Origin: Lachnospiraceae bacterium | GTDB taxonomy: Bacteria > Bacillota > Clostridia > Lachnospirales > Lachnospiraceae | Length of the DNA stretch: 64,000 bases | NCBI GenBank assembly: GCA_017626325.1 | Contig: JAGAIZ010000043.1 | Coordinates: forward strand, 16,102-80,101 | Direction: 5' to 3' | Shown: positions 16,589 to 26,892 of the stretch, piece by piece | How positions within the stretch are numbered: the stretch's first letter is position 1 | How the letters are laid out: each line of letters starts with the position of its first letter | Notes under the pieces: model-generated | Database searches by the model: none | Told to the model about the DNA's origin: nothing | The model's input: only the letters and a program-made list of their open reading frames with translations | Position numbers and translations under genes: made by a program

Positions 16589-18154
16589 ATGAGAGAAAAG
16601 TATGAATCATTAGCGCTTGCCGATCTGAAGGAGATTGCAAAGGCGAGAGGAATTAAGGGAATTTCTACGATGAAGAAAGCGGCGATCGTGGAAGCGATGC
16701 TTGCCGAGGATGAGAAAGACAAAGCGGCAGGCAGGGAAGTAGCGGTGAAATCCGTAGTGCCGGCACAGGATGGCGCGGATGCGTCTGATCATACAGGAAC
16801 AAAACGCGGCGCGGCGGCACTGCGCGGTACAGAAATACAGAGCGGCGCGGCAACACAGCGCGGCAGAGAAATACAGGGCGATGCTGGTACACAGCGCGGC
16901 GCGGGAACACAGAGCAATGCAGCCACGCAGCGCGGCGCGGGAGCGCAGAGTACAGGACAGCCGGTTCCGGGAAGGAAGTTCGAGCCTGCTGCGGCAGGGG
17001 AGGAAGAGAAATATCCGGCGGAATTGGACAGCGGCGTGACTGCCAGCGGAATTCTTGAGGTCATGAGCGACGGATTCGGCTTTATCCGATGTGAGAACTA
17101 TCTGCCCGGCGAAAATGACGTCTATGTGGCGCCCAGCCAGATTCGCCGATTCGGACTTAAGACGGGCGATATTCTGGAAGGCAATACGAGAATCAAGACG
17201 CAGAATGAGAAATTCAGCGCATTATTATATGTCAAATCCATCAACGGATACAGTCCGGAGGTGGCAATGCGTCGTCCGAACTTCGAAGATTTGACGCCGA
17301 TTTTTCCGAATAAGAGGCTGAAGCTTGAGACGCCCGGCGCGTCGGTTGCCATGCGCATCATGGATCTTATGAGTCCTGTCGGGAAGGGGCAGAGAGGTAT
17401 GATCGTATCCCCGCCTAAGGCCGGTAAGACTACCTTATTAAAAGAAGTGGCAAAGTCCATTACCAAAACAGCTCCGGATTCCCATCTGATCATTTTGCTG
17501 ATCGATGAGCGTCCCGAGGAAGTAACGGATATTAAGGAAGCGATTGCAGGACCTAATGTGGAGGTGATCTATTCTACCTTTGATGAACTGCCGGAGCATC
17601 ATAAGCGGGTGTCGGAAATGGTGATCGAGCGTGCGAAACGGCTCGTGGAGCATGGTAAGGACGTTGTGATCCTGTTAGACAGCATCACCCGTCTGACCAG
17701 AGCCTATAATCTGGTAGTTCCGCCCAGCGGACGTACCTTATCGGGCGGTCTTGACCCGGCATCTCTGCATATGCCCAAGCGTTTCTTCGGCGCGGCGCGT
17801 AATATGAGAGAAGGCGGCAGCCTGACGATCCTTGCTACGGCGCTTGTGGAGACGGGCAGCAAAATGGACGATGTGGTTTATGAAGAGTTTAAGGGTACCG
17901 GCAACATGGAGATCGTGCTTGACCGTAAGCTGTCGGAGAAGAGAGTATTTCCGGCAATCGATATTCCCAAATCGAGCACCAGACGAGAGGATCTGCTCTT
18001 AGCGCCGGAGGAATTGGAAGCGATCAACATCATCCGTAAGGCGCTGAACGGACAGAAGCCTGATGAAGCGGTGGAGAGACTGTTAGACATGTTCTCCAAA
18101 ACGAGAAATAATTTTGAGTTCGTAAATATGGTCAAAAAAATGAAATTTATCTAG
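16589..18154 (+). CDS. rho: Transcription termination factor Rho
   Basis: A 521-residue Rho. It has an N-terminal helix bundle ([15 protein letters not shown]), a low-complexity Gln/Arg/Gly/Ala/Thr insertion (about residues 55-125, with repeated ATQRGAG-like units), a cold-shock-like RNA-binding domain (GFGFIR) and a RecA-type motor with P-loop [11 protein letters not shown] and Walker [11 protein letters not shown]. Rho terminates unstructured transcripts as a hexameric RNA translocase. I chose ATG 16589 because GGGAGG precedes it by six bases; ATG 16568 lies seven codons upstream without a site. Insertions of this kind are known in Bacteroides and clostridial Rho and can drive condensation. 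Confidence 0.97.
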   Translation: MREKYESLALADLKEIAKARGIKGISTMKKAAIVEAMLAEDEKDKAAGREVAVKSVVPAQDGADASDHTGTKRGAAALRGTEIQSGAATQRGREIQGDAGTQRGAGTQSNAATQRGAGAQSTGQPVPGRKFEPAAAGEEEKYPAELDSGVTASGILEVMSDGFGFIRCENYLPGENDVYVAPSQIRRFGLKTGDILEGNTRIKTQNEKFSALLYVKSINGYSPEVAMRRPNFEDLTPIFPNKRLKLETPGASVAMRIMDLMSPVGKGQRGMIVSPPKAGKTTLLKEVAKSITKTAPDSHLIILLIDERPEEVTDIKEAIAGPNVEVIYSTFDELPEHHKRVSEMVIERAKRLVEHGKDVVILLDSITRLTRAYNLVVPPSGRTLSGGLDPASLHMPKRFFGAARNMREGGSLTILATALVETGSKMDDVVYEEFKGTGNMEIVLDRKLSEKRVFPAIDIPKSSTRREDLLLAPEELEAINIIRKALNGQKPDEAVERLLDMFSKTRNNFEFVNMVKKMKFI

Positions 18155-18173
18155 ACTTCTTATAAAAAAGGAC

Positions 18174-18202
18174 TTGCATACCCGTATTTCCTATGCTACA
18201 AT
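18174..18202 (+). promoter_or_regulatory. Promoter of rpmE
   Basis: TTGCAT (18174-18179) and TACAAT (18197-18202) are separated by 17 bp, about 90 bases before the rpmE ATG. The leader RNA contains no obvious L20- or L31-type box that I can identify. Confidence 0.7.
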
Positions 18203-18293
18203 GTAAAAGCTGTCGGTTTAAGACGGCGTGGGATGAGAAGTTTACAGTGACGGTAACGTCTATTTACTTTTGAGTTTAGAAGAGGTGAAAGAG

Positions 18294-18500
18294 ATGAGAG
18301 AAGGAATCCATCCTGAATATTATCAGGCAACAGTAACATGCAACTGCGGTAACACATTCGTGACAGGTTCTACCAAGCCGGAAATTCACGTAGAGGTTTG
18401 CTCCAAGTGCCATTCGTTCTACACAGGACAGCAGAAAGCGGCACAGGCTCGCGGACGTATTGATAAGTTCAATAAGAAGTACGGTGTGGAAAGCAAATAA
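18294..18500 (+). CDS. rpmE: 50S ribosomal protein L31
   Basis: A 68-residue L31 of the zinc-binding (C+) type: Cys16 and Cys18 in TCNCGN, and Cys36 and Cys39 in CSKCH. The C-terminal [10 protein letters not shown] is typical. It belongs to the large ribosomal subunit bridge region. ATG 18294 follows AGAGGTGAAAG; the in-frame start at 18270 would add residues foreign to the family. Confidence 0.97.
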   Translation: MREGIHPEYYQATVTCNCGNTFVTGSTKPEIHVEVCSKCHSFYTGQQKAAQARGRIDKFNKKYGVESK

Positions 18501-18510
18501 GAGCGATAGA

Positions 18511-18540
18511 AAAAGGTTGAGGTGAAGATCTCAACCTTTT
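18511..18540 (+). terminator. Rho-independent terminator after rpmE
   Basis: AAAAGGTTGAG (18511-18521) and CTCAACCTTTT (18530-18540) form a perfect 11-bp stem with an eight-base loop; the T-run is inside the right arm. It may allow some read-through into the DUF1385 gene. Confidence 0.85.
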
Positions 18541-18659
18541 CTTGCATATGGCGCAGACACACGGCAAATCCTTCGGATACAGAAACGACAGAAAGCGGAC
18601 GGCAGATGCGATACGGATAAGCCGGCGGCAGTCCGCGGGAAAGATATGGTTGGTTTACA

Positions 18660-19715
18660 ATGGGTAAAAAGAAAGAAATGAAATATTCCGGCATCGGCGG
18701 ACAGGCTGTGCTGGAAGGCATTATGATGAAAAATAAAGATCAGTACGCCGTGGCGGTCAGGAAGCCGGACGGAGAGATCGAGGTGGAAGTGGAGCACTAT
18801 GTGGGAATCATGCACGGCAGCAAGCTGATGGGGATTCCTTTTGTCAGAGGCATCTTCCAGTTTCTGGATTCCCTGATTCTGGGAATGCGGAGTCTGAACT
18901 TCTCAGCCTCCTTTTATGAGGATGAAGAGGCGCAGGAGACGGCGGCTGATAAGATGTTCCATAAATTATTCAAGGATAAGGCGGAGAAGGTGTTCAGCGG
19001 CATTGTGATGGCGCTGTCACTGGTGCTTGCTGTCGGTATCTTCATGGTTCTGCCTTATTTCGTCACATCACTTTTCGAAGAATATATCAGAAGCGCGTCT
19101 TTTATGGCGATCATAGAAGGGGTACTGCGTATCGTGATCTTCGTGGGATATGTGCTGTGCATCTCGCTGATGAAGGATATCAGAAGGGTGTATATGTATC
19201 ACGGGGCGGAGCATAAGTGCATTAACTGCATTGAGAAGGGGCGGCCGCTGACGGTCAAAAATGTCATGCGAAGCTCCAAGCAGCATAAACGGTGCGGCAC
19301 CAGTTTCCTGCTCTTCGTGATGTTAGTCAGTGTGATTCTGTTCTTCTTTATCCGCGTGGAGAATCCGGTCTACCGCGTGCTGATTCGTATCGCGCTGATT
19401 CCGGTGATTGCGGGTATTTCCTATGAGATCATCCGGCTGGCGGGCAAAAGCAATAATATTCTTGTGAGAATCATTTCCGCACCGGGCATGTGGCTGCAGA
19501 GACTGACGACCAGAGAACCGGACGAGAGCATGGTGGAGGTTGCTATTGCAGCGGTGGAAGCCGTGTTTGACTGGAAAGCGTATCTGTATGAAGCGTTCGG
19601 GTATGAAATAGATGATTCCTGGCTGAAGGATGAACCGGAGGAAGAGACGGAAGAAGAGATGGGAAAGGCATCGGCGGAAGCGTCATCGGAGAAGGCCGAC
19701 AGCGGACAGCGCTGA
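18660..19715 (+). CDS. DUF1385 family membrane protein (YqhQ-like)
   Basis: A 351-residue protein with the family opening GIGGQAVLEGIMMKN, several membrane segments (about 118-140, 155-178, 214-235, 243-262) and the strongly conserved YMYHGAEHKCINC, whose His and Cys residues suggest a metal site. The C-terminal tail is very acidic. In Lachnospiraceae it is commonly placed, as here, between rpmE and prmC/prfA. Function not established. No strong ribosome binding site before the ATG. Confidence 0.9.
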   Translation: MGKKKEMKYSGIGGQAVLEGIMMKNKDQYAVAVRKPDGEIEVEVEHYVGIMHGSKLMGIPFVRGIFQFLDSLILGMRSLNFSASFYEDEEAQETAADKMFHKLFKDKAEKVFSGIVMALSLVLAVGIFMVLPYFVTSLFEEYIRSASFMAIIEGVLRIVIFVGYVLCISLMKDIRRVYMYHGAEHKCINCIEKGRPLTVKNVMRSSKQHKRCGTSFLLFVMLVSVILFFFIRVENPVYRVLIRIALIPVIAGISYEIIRLAGKSNNILVRIISAPGMWLQRLTTREPDESMVEVAIAAVEAVFDWKAYLYEAFGYEIDDSWLKDEPEEETEEEMGKASAEASSEKADSGQR

Positions 19716-19757
19716 TTCTGCAAGGTTTGTGATGCGGCAGGCATCATGGAGTGATTT

Positions 19758-20669
19758 ATGGAAAATAATGATAGAATAACGTATCAGGCACTGTATCAGC
19801 AGGGCGTGCAGTTCCTGCGGACGCAGAGGATTGAAGAGGCGGCTCTGGACGCCAGGCTGCTGCTGGAATTCGTCTGCGGTACAGACAGGAATACGCTGCT
19901 TGTCCACGGGGACAGGGAGATTTCCATAGAGGAAGAGAAACGCTACCGTCTTTTGTTAGAGAAACGAGGGCGGCATATACCGCTCCAGCATCTGACGGGA
20001 GTGCAGGATTTTATGGGACTGACTTTTGCAGTCAATGAAAATGTGCTGATTCCCCGGCAGGATACGGAAATCCTGGTAGAAGAGGTAATGAAGAATCTCC
20101 ATGATGGGATGCGGATTCTGGATATGTGCACCGGTTCCGGCTGCATTCTGCTAAGCCTGCTGCAGTATTCCAACGACTGCGTCGGCGTGGGAGTGGATTT
20201 GTCAGCCGAGGCGCTGGCGGTTGCCAAGGCTAATTATACAAGGCTGCGGGAAGATAAGCCGGAGATGGATGCGGTTTTCCTGCGGGGGAATCTGTTTGAG
20301 TCACTGGCAGCAGGAGATGAGACGGAAGCGCCTGCCGGGGCAGGCAGCGATGTTTCCGGAAGATTCGACATCATAGTCTCCAACCCGCCCTATATCAGAA
20401 CGGATGTAATCCATACTCTGATGCCGGAGGTGCGGGAATACGAGCCGCTTCTGGCGCTGGACGGCAGAGCGGACGGCCTATATTTCTACAGGGAGATTAC
20501 GAAGCAGGCGAAGGCGTACTTAAGCCGCGGCGGGATGCTCTATTATGAAATCGGCTGCGATCAGGCGGCGGAAGTGAAGGAAATCCTGCAAAAAGAAGGA
20601 TACCGGGACGTCAAAGTGGTAAAGGACTATGCAGGACTTGACCGCGTGGTGTACGGCGTGTATTATTAG
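19758..20669 (+). CDS. prmC: Release-factor glutamine methyltransferase PrmC
   Basis: A 303-residue SAM-dependent methyltransferase. The N-terminal helical domain is followed by the SAM-binding fold ([16 protein letters not shown]) and the catalytic SNPPYI (Asn209-Pro-Pro-Tyr). It methylates the Gln of the GGQ motif in class I release factors. Its substrate RF1 is encoded by the next gene, 37 bases away, the usual prmC-prfA pairing. Confidence 0.96.
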   Translation: MENNDRITYQALYQQGVQFLRTQRIEEAALDARLLLEFVCGTDRNTLLVHGDREISIEEEKRYRLLLEKRGRHIPLQHLTGVQDFMGLTFAVNENVLIPRQDTEILVEEVMKNLHDGMRILDMCTGSGCILLSLLQYSNDCVGVGVDLSAEALAVAKANYTRLREDKPEMDAVFLRGNLFESLAAGDETEAPAGAGSDVSGRFDIIVSNPPYIRTDVIHTLMPEVREYEPLLALDGRADGLYFYREITKQAKAYLSRGGMLYYEIGCDQAAEVKEILQKEGYRDVKVVKDYAGLDRVVYGVYY

Positions 20670-20706
20670 AAATGATTTTGAGGAAAGAAAGTATAGTGAG
20701 GGAATT

Positions 20707-21780
20707 ATGTTTGATAAATTAGACGACCTGCTCAGGAAATTTGAGGAAATCATGAATGAATTGAGCGAGCCTACCGTGGCGGAGAATCAGGAGCGTTTCC
20801 GCGCGCTGATGAAAGAACAGAGCAATTTGACCCCTATAGTCAATGCTTATAAAGAATATAAAAAGTGCAATCAGGATATTGAAGACTCCCTGATGATGTT
20901 AAACGAGGAATCTGACCCTGATATGAAGGAAATGCTGAAGGAAGAGCTTTCTACGGCGAAGAAGCGGGTGGAAGAGCTGGAGCATGAGCTTAAGATTCTG
21001 CTTCTGCCCAAGGATCCCAATGATGATAAGAACGTTATCGTGGAGATTCGTGCCGGAGCGGGCGGCGACGAGGCAGCCCTTTTTGCGGCGGAGATTTATC
21101 GTATGTACGTCCATTATGCGGAGAGCCGCCGTTGGAAGGTGGAGACCATGGAAGTGGAGGAAATCGGTATCGGCGGCATGAAGAGCGTGACCTTCATGGT
21201 AACCGGACAGGGCGCGTATTCTGTGCTGAAATATGAAAGCGGCGTGCACCGTGTACAGCGTGTGCCGGAGACAGAGTCGGGCGGACGTATTCATACTTCT
21301 ACGATCAGCGTAGCGGTTATGCCGGAGGTGGATGACGATATAGATATCGTTATTGAAGATAAAGATATACGAATAGATGTAATGAGAGCGTCCGGTAACG
21401 GAGGTCAGTGCGTTAATACCACGGACTCTGCGGTGCGTCTGACCCACTATCCTTCCGGTATCGTGGTATACAGCCAGACCGAGAAGTCCCAGATTCAGAA
21501 CAAGGCCAAGGCCTTCGCCCTGCTGAAAGCGAAGCTCTACGATATCGAGCAGCAGCAGCGTCATGACGCGGAGGCGGAAATGCGCAGGAGCCAGATCGGT
21601 ACAGGCGACCGCTCCGAGAAGATCAGAACCTATAATTTCCCTCAGGGACGAGTTACCGATCACCGCATCAACCTGACGCTGTATAAGCTGGATAAAGTCA
21701 TGAACGGCGATATTCAGGAGATATTGGACGCGTGCATTGCGGCAGACCAGGCGGCAAAACTCGCTAAGATGAATGAATAA
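20707..21780 (+). CDS. prfA: Peptide chain release factor 1
   Basis: A 357-residue class I release factor. The GGQ motif is at residues 232-234 ([16 protein letters not shown]), and the UAG/UAA-reading PxT-type region lies in the central domain ([11 protein letters not shown]). It frees finished peptides at UAA and UAG stops. ATG 20707 was chosen because GAGGGAA precedes it and it matches the family N terminus ([14 protein letters not shown]); the longer frame overlaps prmC. Confidence 0.97.
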   Translation: MFDKLDDLLRKFEEIMNELSEPTVAENQERFRALMKEQSNLTPIVNAYKEYKKCNQDIEDSLMMLNEESDPDMKEMLKEELSTAKKRVEELEHELKILLLPKDPNDDKNVIVEIRAGAGGDEAALFAAEIYRMYVHYAESRRWKVETMEVEEIGIGGMKSVTFMVTGQGAYSVLKYESGVHRVQRVPETESGGRIHTSTISVAVMPEVDDDIDIVIEDKDIRIDVMRASGNGGQCVNTTDSAVRLTHYPSGIVVYSQTEKSQIQNKAKAFALLKAKLYDIEQQQRHDAEAEMRRSQIGTGDRSEKIRTYNFPQGRVTDHRINLTLYKLDKVMNGDIQEILDACIAADQAAKLAKMNE

Positions 21781-21804
21781 GCTATGAGTGCGGAATAAAA
21801 ATGA

Positions 21805-21840
21805 AGAGCCGGAATCTTATCTGCAAAAGATTCCGGCTCT
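21805..21840. terminator. Strong terminator hairpin after prfA
   Basis: AGAGCCGGAATCTT (21805-21818) pairs perfectly with AAGATTCCGGCTCT (21827-21840) around an eight-base loop. CTTCT rather than a pure T-run follows. It ends the prmC-prfA unit and may also serve the convergent gene that ends at 21888. Confidence 0.8.
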
Positions 21841-21887
21841 CTTCTGATTCTGTAACAATGCAAATGCGTAATCCTGAACTGAAACAA

Positions 21888-22268
21888 TTACTCTATCACG
21901 TCTATTTGCTGGACATTGGGGATCTCTTTGCCGTCCTTAAGACCATATTGTTCTACCTTAGACTTGGCAATATGATCCATATAGCGTATTTCCAGATGAT
22001 CTCCAACAGCCAATGATGAAAAATCAATCCGGTTACCATTAGAATCGTTAATAGAGATACTATCATTCTTTGTAATGATATATTGACCTCTCATACCGGC
22101 GTCATTTTGCGGAAAGCCCTGTATTGTTAAGGAAGAGTCATTAACGGACGAAATTTCCCCTTCAAACAGAAGAATATATTCTACTTTTCTTCCATGATAT
22201 ATGACGAATAATAATGAGGCGAGTAAGAAAAAAATGATCCCAATCAATACATATTTTTTTGTTTTCAT
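21888..22268 (-). CDS. Small membrane-anchored extracytoplasmic protein, OB-like
   Basis: A 126-residue protein with a membrane segment at about residues 6-23 and an outward domain rich in beta strands (EGEISSVNDSSLTIQGF, VGDHLEIRY). The pattern resembles DUF3221/YobA-like OB folds, but this is only a pattern match. ATG 22268 is preferred because AGGAGA precedes it; the frame can be extended one codon to a TTG. Function unknown. Confidence 0.6.
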   Translation of the reverse strand: MKTKKYVLIGIIFFLLASLLFVIYHGRKVEYILLFEGEISSVNDSSLTIQGFPQNDAGMRGQYIITKNDSISINDSNGNRIDFSSLAVGDHLEIRYMDHIAKSKVEQYGLKDGKEIPNVQQIDVIE

Positions 22269-22519
22269 CAAATATCTCTCCTAGTATAATCAACAATAAT
22301 GCCATTGCTTCATAAGCTCTTGGCAGGTTCGTTTATTTCTCCGTGTGAAGCTGTCTACATTATACTTTATTCCTGTGCATATAAACAAGTACGAAATGCG
22401 TGAAGCCGGTCACTTTTCATCTGCCCTTCTCTTCCATGCTGATTTCGTATATAATATTAGTATTATAAATTCGTGTAAAAATCAGTATGAAGATCAGGAG
22501 TATGGTTACGGAGGCATCA

Positions 22520-23299
22520 ATGGAGAAGATTGCTTTTCAAAGCTATTTTGATTATATCCATTTTGCAAAGGAATGTGTATGTGGAAAGGTGTATCCTCTT
22601 TCTATTGCGGAAGGTTATCAGCAGGGAGACATCTTTGTGAAATCTGGAGTAGATTGCAATACGGTTTTATTCTGGCATTATAGTGGATTTGCTTTTATTG
22701 CAGGAGCGTACGACGAAAGCTTTCTGGGAGCGGTTTATGAGCAGTTCATAGAGAAGAACACGGATAACAGGAGATTTGTTTTGTTTTCTGATGGGAAGTG
22801 CATTGCGGATTATTTTTGCAGGAAAGCGAATACAGATACTGAGCGCAGATATTTTTTTGAATATAGGAATGAAAACCGGGATATACATTACAAAGTACCT
22901 CATCATTATGAACTAAGGGAGATTGACGTGGAACTTCTTAGCAAAATGGAAGGAAGAATTACACCGTATTTTTCCTGGGACTGTTCAGAAGCGTTTCTTG
23001 AAAAAGGGAAAGGGTATTGTCTGATCAGCGGAGATGATATTGCCGCGTGGGCATTTTCTGCTGCTGTAAGTGATGGGGAGATTGATATCGGGGTGGAAGT
23101 TTGTGAAAAATATCGGCACAGGGGTTTGGCCACAGTGGTTGCAAAGGCCATGATTCAATATATTTTATCTGCAAATAAGGTTCCCGTATGGGCTTGTCAT
23201 TGTCAGAATATTGCATCCGCAGCACTAGCCGGGAAATTGGGATTTATTAAAACAGGCGAATGTTCTGTTATAAAAAGGAGAGAACCGCAGCATGATTAG
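22520..23299 (+). CDS. GNAT acetyltransferase family protein
   Basis: A 259-residue protein whose C-terminal half has a GNAT fold: DIGVEVCEKYRHRGLATVVA holds the R/Q-x-x-G-x-G/A acetyl-CoA loop (RHRGLA), followed by NIASAALAGKLGF. The N-terminal half fits the larger two-domain GNAT type. ATG 22520 follows ACGGAGG. The next acetyltransferase overlaps by eight bases, indicating an operon. Substrate unknown. Confidence 0.82.
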   Translation: MEKIAFQSYFDYIHFAKECVCGKVYPLSIAEGYQQGDIFVKSGVDCNTVLFWHYSGFAFIAGAYDESFLGAVYEQFIEKNTDNRRFVLFSDGKCIADYFCRKANTDTERRYFFEYRNENRDIHYKVPHHYELREIDVELLSKMEGRITPYFSWDCSEAFLEKGKGYCLISGDDIAAWAFSAAVSDGEIDIGVEVCEKYRHRGLATVVAKAMIQYILSANKVPVWACHCQNIASAALAGKLGFIKTGECSVIKRREPQHD

Positions 23300-23819
23300 A
23301 ACAGCCAAACCACAGGATATACCGCGCATCGCAGAAATCATGATCTTTGGCAAAAGAGTCGCCTATAGACCGATCTTTCAGGACGATTTTGTGTCCTTTA
23401 ATGAAATGAGGGTGATTGACGTTATTGAGAAGTATAATAACGATCCGGCATGCTTAAAGGGGATGCTTGTTTATGATGACGGTATTGTGAAAGGCGTTCT
23501 GGGCAGGAAGCTGGAGAAGGAAACAGTGGAGCTTACCGATTTCTATGTGGAGCCCTTTTTCAAGGGACAGGGGGTGGGAACTAAGCTGATTCAGTACGCC
23601 ATAGCACAAGCCAGGGAAACAGGCAGAGAGCGGATGTTTCTGTGGGTGCTTGAAGAGAATACACCGGCCAGGAAATTTTATGAAGCCAATGGATTCATAA
23701 ACAGCAAAGAGACTCGTCTGGTGGAAGGAACGGAGAAAACGGATATGCGGTATGAACTTGTTATTTGCCCGGAGAGCAAAGAGAAGCTTTGCGAACGATC
23801 CGACTTTGAGAAGGAGTGA
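23292..23819 (+). CDS. GNAT N-acetyltransferase
   Basis: A 175-residue single-domain GNAT enzyme: ELTDFYVEPFFKGQGVGTKL carries the acetyl-CoA-binding Q-G-V-G-T loop, and WVLEENTPARKFYEANGF is the usual motif B. It transfers acetyl from acetyl-CoA to an unknown amine. It overlaps the previous acetyltransferase by eight bases, and the histidine phosphatase gene starts nine bases on. The ribosome binding site AAAGGAG lies in the upstream gene. Confidence 0.9.
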   Translation: MIRTAKPQDIPRIAEIMIFGKRVAYRPIFQDDFVSFNEMRVIDVIEKYNNDPACLKGMLVYDDGIVKGVLGRKLEKETVELTDFYVEPFFKGQGVGTKLIQYAIAQARETGRERMFLWVLEENTPARKFYEANGFINSKETRLVEGTEKTDMRYELVICPESKEKLCERSDFEKE

Positions 23820-23827
23820 TAAAACCG

Positions 23828-24454
23828 ATGATTCTATACTTAATACGGCACGGAGAGACAGATCTGAACAAACAGAAGCGTCTGCAGGGGCAGACGGATA
23901 TCCCTTTGAACGAATACGGCAGAGAGCTGGCAAGGATAACAGGACGGGCCTTGCGGGAGGTTAAGTTTGACGCGGTATTTTCGTCGCCTCTTTACCGGGC
24001 TGTGGAGACGGCGGAGATTATTATGGGGAACAGGGACTGCCCCTTTTATACGGATGAGCGGATACAGGAAATCAGCTTCGGGGATTATGAAGGGATGTCT
24101 TACAAAGGCACGGCGGGCGCAGAAGAGATACCCTGTGTGCCGGATGCGGATTTCCTGAATTTTTTTCGGGCGCCGGAACTGTATGTAACGCCGCCAAACG
24201 GGGAAAGCTTTAAAGAAGTAATTGCGCGGACGGGAGATTTTTACAGGGAATTAACGCATAATCCCCTGTACCGGGAGCGTACGGTTCTGATTTCTACCCA
24301 CGGCTGTGCGTTAAAAGCGCTGCTTGCCAATATGCGGCCTACCAAAATCCGGGATTTCTGGGGTGAGGGTGTGCACAGGAACTGTGCCGTGACGATTGTC
24401 TGCGTGACGGATGACAGGGCCGAAATTCTGGAAGAAGGGAAGGTATACTATTAA
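23828..24454 (+). CDS. Histidine phosphatase (phosphoglycerate-mutase-like)
   Basis: A 208-residue protein with the catalytic RHGET motif (LIRHGETDLNKQ), the second Arg in SSPLYRAVETA, a Glu in the EISFGDYEG region and the second His in VLISTHGCAL. It belongs to the branch of histidine phosphatases that act on small phosphorylated metabolites. AAGGAG precedes the chosen ATG by 12 bases. It ends the three-gene unit starting at 22520. Confidence 0.92.
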   Translation: MILYLIRHGETDLNKQKRLQGQTDIPLNEYGRELARITGRALREVKFDAVFSSPLYRAVETAEIIMGNRDCPFYTDERIQEISFGDYEGMSYKGTAGAEEIPCVPDADFLNFFRAPELYVTPPNGESFKEVIARTGDFYRELTHNPLYRERTVLISTHGCALKALLANMRPTKIRDFWGEGVHRNCAVTIVCVTDDRAEILEEGKVYY

Positions 24455-24537
24455 TGCAGACACACGAGCCGGGCCGCATCAGAGTGAACAGGACAAACGT
24501 ATTTTTGGATTAAGCATCTATTGGTGCAAACGTTATC

Positions 24538-24566
24538 TTGCATAAAAGTGCATTTTATTATAAGAT
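24538..24566 (+). promoter_or_regulatory. Promoter of the OPT transporter gene
   Basis: TTGCAT (24538-24543) and TAAGAT (24561-24566) are 17 bp apart, 31 bases before the start codon, giving a short leader. Confidence 0.6.
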
Positions 24567-24597
24567 AGAAGATATACATACGAAAAGGAGAGGGAAT

Positions 24598-26505
24598 ATG
24601 GAAAACAAAAATCAATTCAAGCCCTATATTCCGGCTGAGAAGGTGACCCCTGAGTTTACGGTAACGTCGATGGTTATGGGTATTCTTCTGGCTGTAATAT
24701 TCGGCGCGGCGAATGCTTATCTGGGTCTGAGGGTAGGTATGACGGTGTCGGCATCTATTCCGGCTGCAGTGATCGCAATGGGCGTAATCCGTGTGGTTAT
24801 GCGCAAAAATTCTATTTTAGAGAGTAATATGGTACAGACAGTAGGGTCTGCGGGAGAGTCGCTGGCTGCGGGAGCGATTTTTACGCTTCCTGCGCTTTTC
24901 TTATGGGCGGCAGAGGGCAGGATGGACAAGCCGGGCATTATTGAGATCACCCTGATCGCATTGTTGGGCGGCCTGCTGGGCGTACTTTTCATGGTACCCC
25001 TCAGAAACGCGCTGATTGTGAAGGAACACGGTGTTCTGCCTTATCCCGAAGGAACGGCATGCGCCGAGGTACTTCTTGCCGGAGAAGAGGGCGGAGCAAA
25101 CGCTTCTACCGTATTCGCCGGTATGGGACTGGCGGCAGTCTTTAAATTCGTGATTGACGGTATTAAACTGGTGCCCAGCGAGATTTCTGTACGTGTAAAG
25201 GGATATGCGGGAGAACTTGGTACGCAGATTTATCCGGCTGTTATGAGTGTGGGCTATATCTGCGGCCCGAAGATTTCTTCTTATATGTTCGCCGGCGGTC
25301 TGGTGAGCTGGCTGGTGCTGATTCCGGGTATCGTGCTGTTTGGTGAGAACCTGACGCTTTATCCGGGTACGGCTCCTATCGGAGAGATGTACGCGGCAGG
25401 CGGCGCCAGTGCGATCTGGGGCAGCTATATCCGCTATATCGGTGCGGGAGCATTGGCGGCAGGCGGTATTATCAGTTTGATTAAGTCATTGCCGCTTATC
25501 GTGCGTACCTTCCGCGACGCTGTCAAAAGTATGAAGGGCGGCATGGGAAGCGGTTCGGAACGTACGGCGCAGGATCTTAGCATGAAGGTGATTCTTGTAT
25601 CGATCGGCGTACTGACGATTCTGGTATGGCTGGTTCCGGCGATCCCGGTAACTTTGCTGGGCGCGATTATTGTAGTAATTTTCGGATTTTTCTTCGCTAC
25701 GGTATCTTCCCGTATGGTTGGACTGGTAGGAAGCAGTAATAATCCGGTATCCGGTATGGCAATTGCTACGCTGCTGATTGCTACGATTATTCTCAAAATG
25801 ACAGGGGACAACGGCGTGCACGGTATGCAGGGCGCGATTGCGATCGGTTCCATTATCTGTATCGTAGCGGCGATTGCCGGAGATACGTCACAGGATTTGA
25901 AGACGGGCTATCTCTTAGGCGCGACGCCGAAGAAACAGCAGATCGGTGAGCTGGTTGGCGTGACTGCGGCGGCTTTCGCCATCGGCGGCGTGCTGTATCT
26001 GCTGGATTCCGCATGGGGATTCGGTACAGAGGAATTGGGAGCGCCTCAGGCTATGCTGATGAAGATGATTATTGAGGGCGTTATGGAGAATAACCTGCCC
26101 TGGGCGTTGGTATTTATGGGCGTCTTCCTGGCGATCGCTGTGGAAGTGGTCGGTATTCCGGTACTTCCGTTTGCAATCGGCGTGTATCTGCCGGTACAGT
26201 TGAACGCCTGCATCATGGTAGGCGGACTGATTCGTCTTTGTTATGACCGCATGCACAAAGAAGAGAAAGAAAAAGAGCGGATTATCAGCGATGGTATTTT
26301 ATATTGCTCCGGTATGATTGCCGGGGAAGGACTGGTTGGTATTCTGCTTGCCTTACTGGCGGTATTTGGCGTGGATGCAGTAATTGATCTGTCCGGTAAG
26401 CTGAATCTTCCGGCGGCAGCAGCAAATATTGGAAGTCTGGTCGTATTTGCACTGGTTATTCTCTCTGTATTGAAATTCTCCATTTGGAGAAAAAAGAAAG
26501 CGTAA
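24598..26505 (+). CDS. OPT family oligopeptide transporter
   Basis: A 635-residue polytopic membrane protein of the OPT superfamily. Family motifs are GILLAVIFGAANAYLGLRVG near the N terminus and EGTACAEVLLAGEEGG, with about 15 hydrophobic segments. OPT members import small peptides or metal-chelate complexes by proton symport. The start ATG 24598 follows AAAAGGAGAGGG. The next gene, a PqqD-like protein, is seven bases away, a pairing seen in other Firmicutes. Confidence 0.93.
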   Translation: MENKNQFKPYIPAEKVTPEFTVTSMVMGILLAVIFGAANAYLGLRVGMTVSASIPAAVIAMGVIRVVMRKNSILESNMVQTVGSAGESLAAGAIFTLPALFLWAAEGRMDKPGIIEITLIALLGGLLGVLFMVPLRNALIVKEHGVLPYPEGTACAEVLLAGEEGGANASTVFAGMGLAAVFKFVIDGIKLVPSEISVRVKGYAGELGTQIYPAVMSVGYICGPKISSYMFAGGLVSWLVLIPGIVLFGENLTLYPGTAPIGEMYAAGGASAIWGSYIRYIGAGALAAGGIISLIKSLPLIVRTFRDAVKSMKGGMGSGSERTAQDLSMKVILVSIGVLTILVWLVPAIPVTLLGAIIVVIFGFFFATVSSRMVGLVGSSNNPVSGMAIATLLIATIILKMTGDNGVHGMQGAIAIGSIICIVAAIAGDTSQDLKTGYLLGATPKKQQIGELVGVTAAAFAIGGVLYLLDSAWGFGTEELGAPQAMLMKMIIEGVMENNLPWALVFMGVFLAIAVEVVGIPVLPFAIGVYLPVQLNACIMVGGLIRLCYDRMHKEEKEKERIISDGILYCSGMIAGEGLVGILLALLAVFGVDAVIDLSGKLNLPAAAANIGSLVVFALVILSVLKFSIWRKKKA

Positions 26506-26511
26506 GGCGTT

Positions 26512-26859
26512 ATGAAAGATAAGAAGAAAGCAGCTTCAGAGAATTATCTGGAGAGAAAGCCGAAACGTCCGCAGGGTTTGAAATGGTCCGCTGATGCGGA
26601 AGGGCTTGTAACGCTGGATATAGAGAATACCGGCATCATGAACCGTATGGCGCAGAAGCTTCTGCACAAACCGAAGGTGACGCACATTCATCTGGACGAA
26701 ATCGGAAGCTTCGTCTGGCCGCTGATGGACGGTGAGAAGGATATCATAGCGCTGGGGGCTTCCGTGCAGGAGGCGTTCGGTGAGAAAGCTGACCCGTTGT
26801 ATGAAAGGCTGGCGAAATATTTCCAGATTCTGGACAGCTATCATTTCGTAGAATGGTAG
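26512..26859 (+). CDS. PqqD-like peptide-binding protein
   Basis: A 115-residue protein with the PqqD-type winged-helix-like fold: IHLDEIGSFVWPLMDGEKDI resembles the N-terminal strand-helix of PqqD and RiPP recognition elements. It starts seven bases after the OPT transporter and must be co-translated with it. No radical SAM enzyme or peptide precursor gene is nearby, so a RiPP role is not supported; a role in peptide transport is inference. Confidence 0.75.
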   Translation: MKDKKKAASENYLERKPKRPQGLKWSADAEGLVTLDIENTGIMNRMAQKLLHKPKVTHIHLDEIGSFVWPLMDGEKDIIALGASVQEAFGEKADPLYERLAKYFQILDSYHFVEW

Positions 26860-26892
26860 ACATAAAATCTATATTTTTATATAGTAAGGCTA

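Noticed and set aside
26512-26859. The PqqD-like gene as evidence of a RiPP cluster
   Set aside because: No precursor peptide, radical SAM or processing gene is adjacent; it is tightly paired with a transporter instead.
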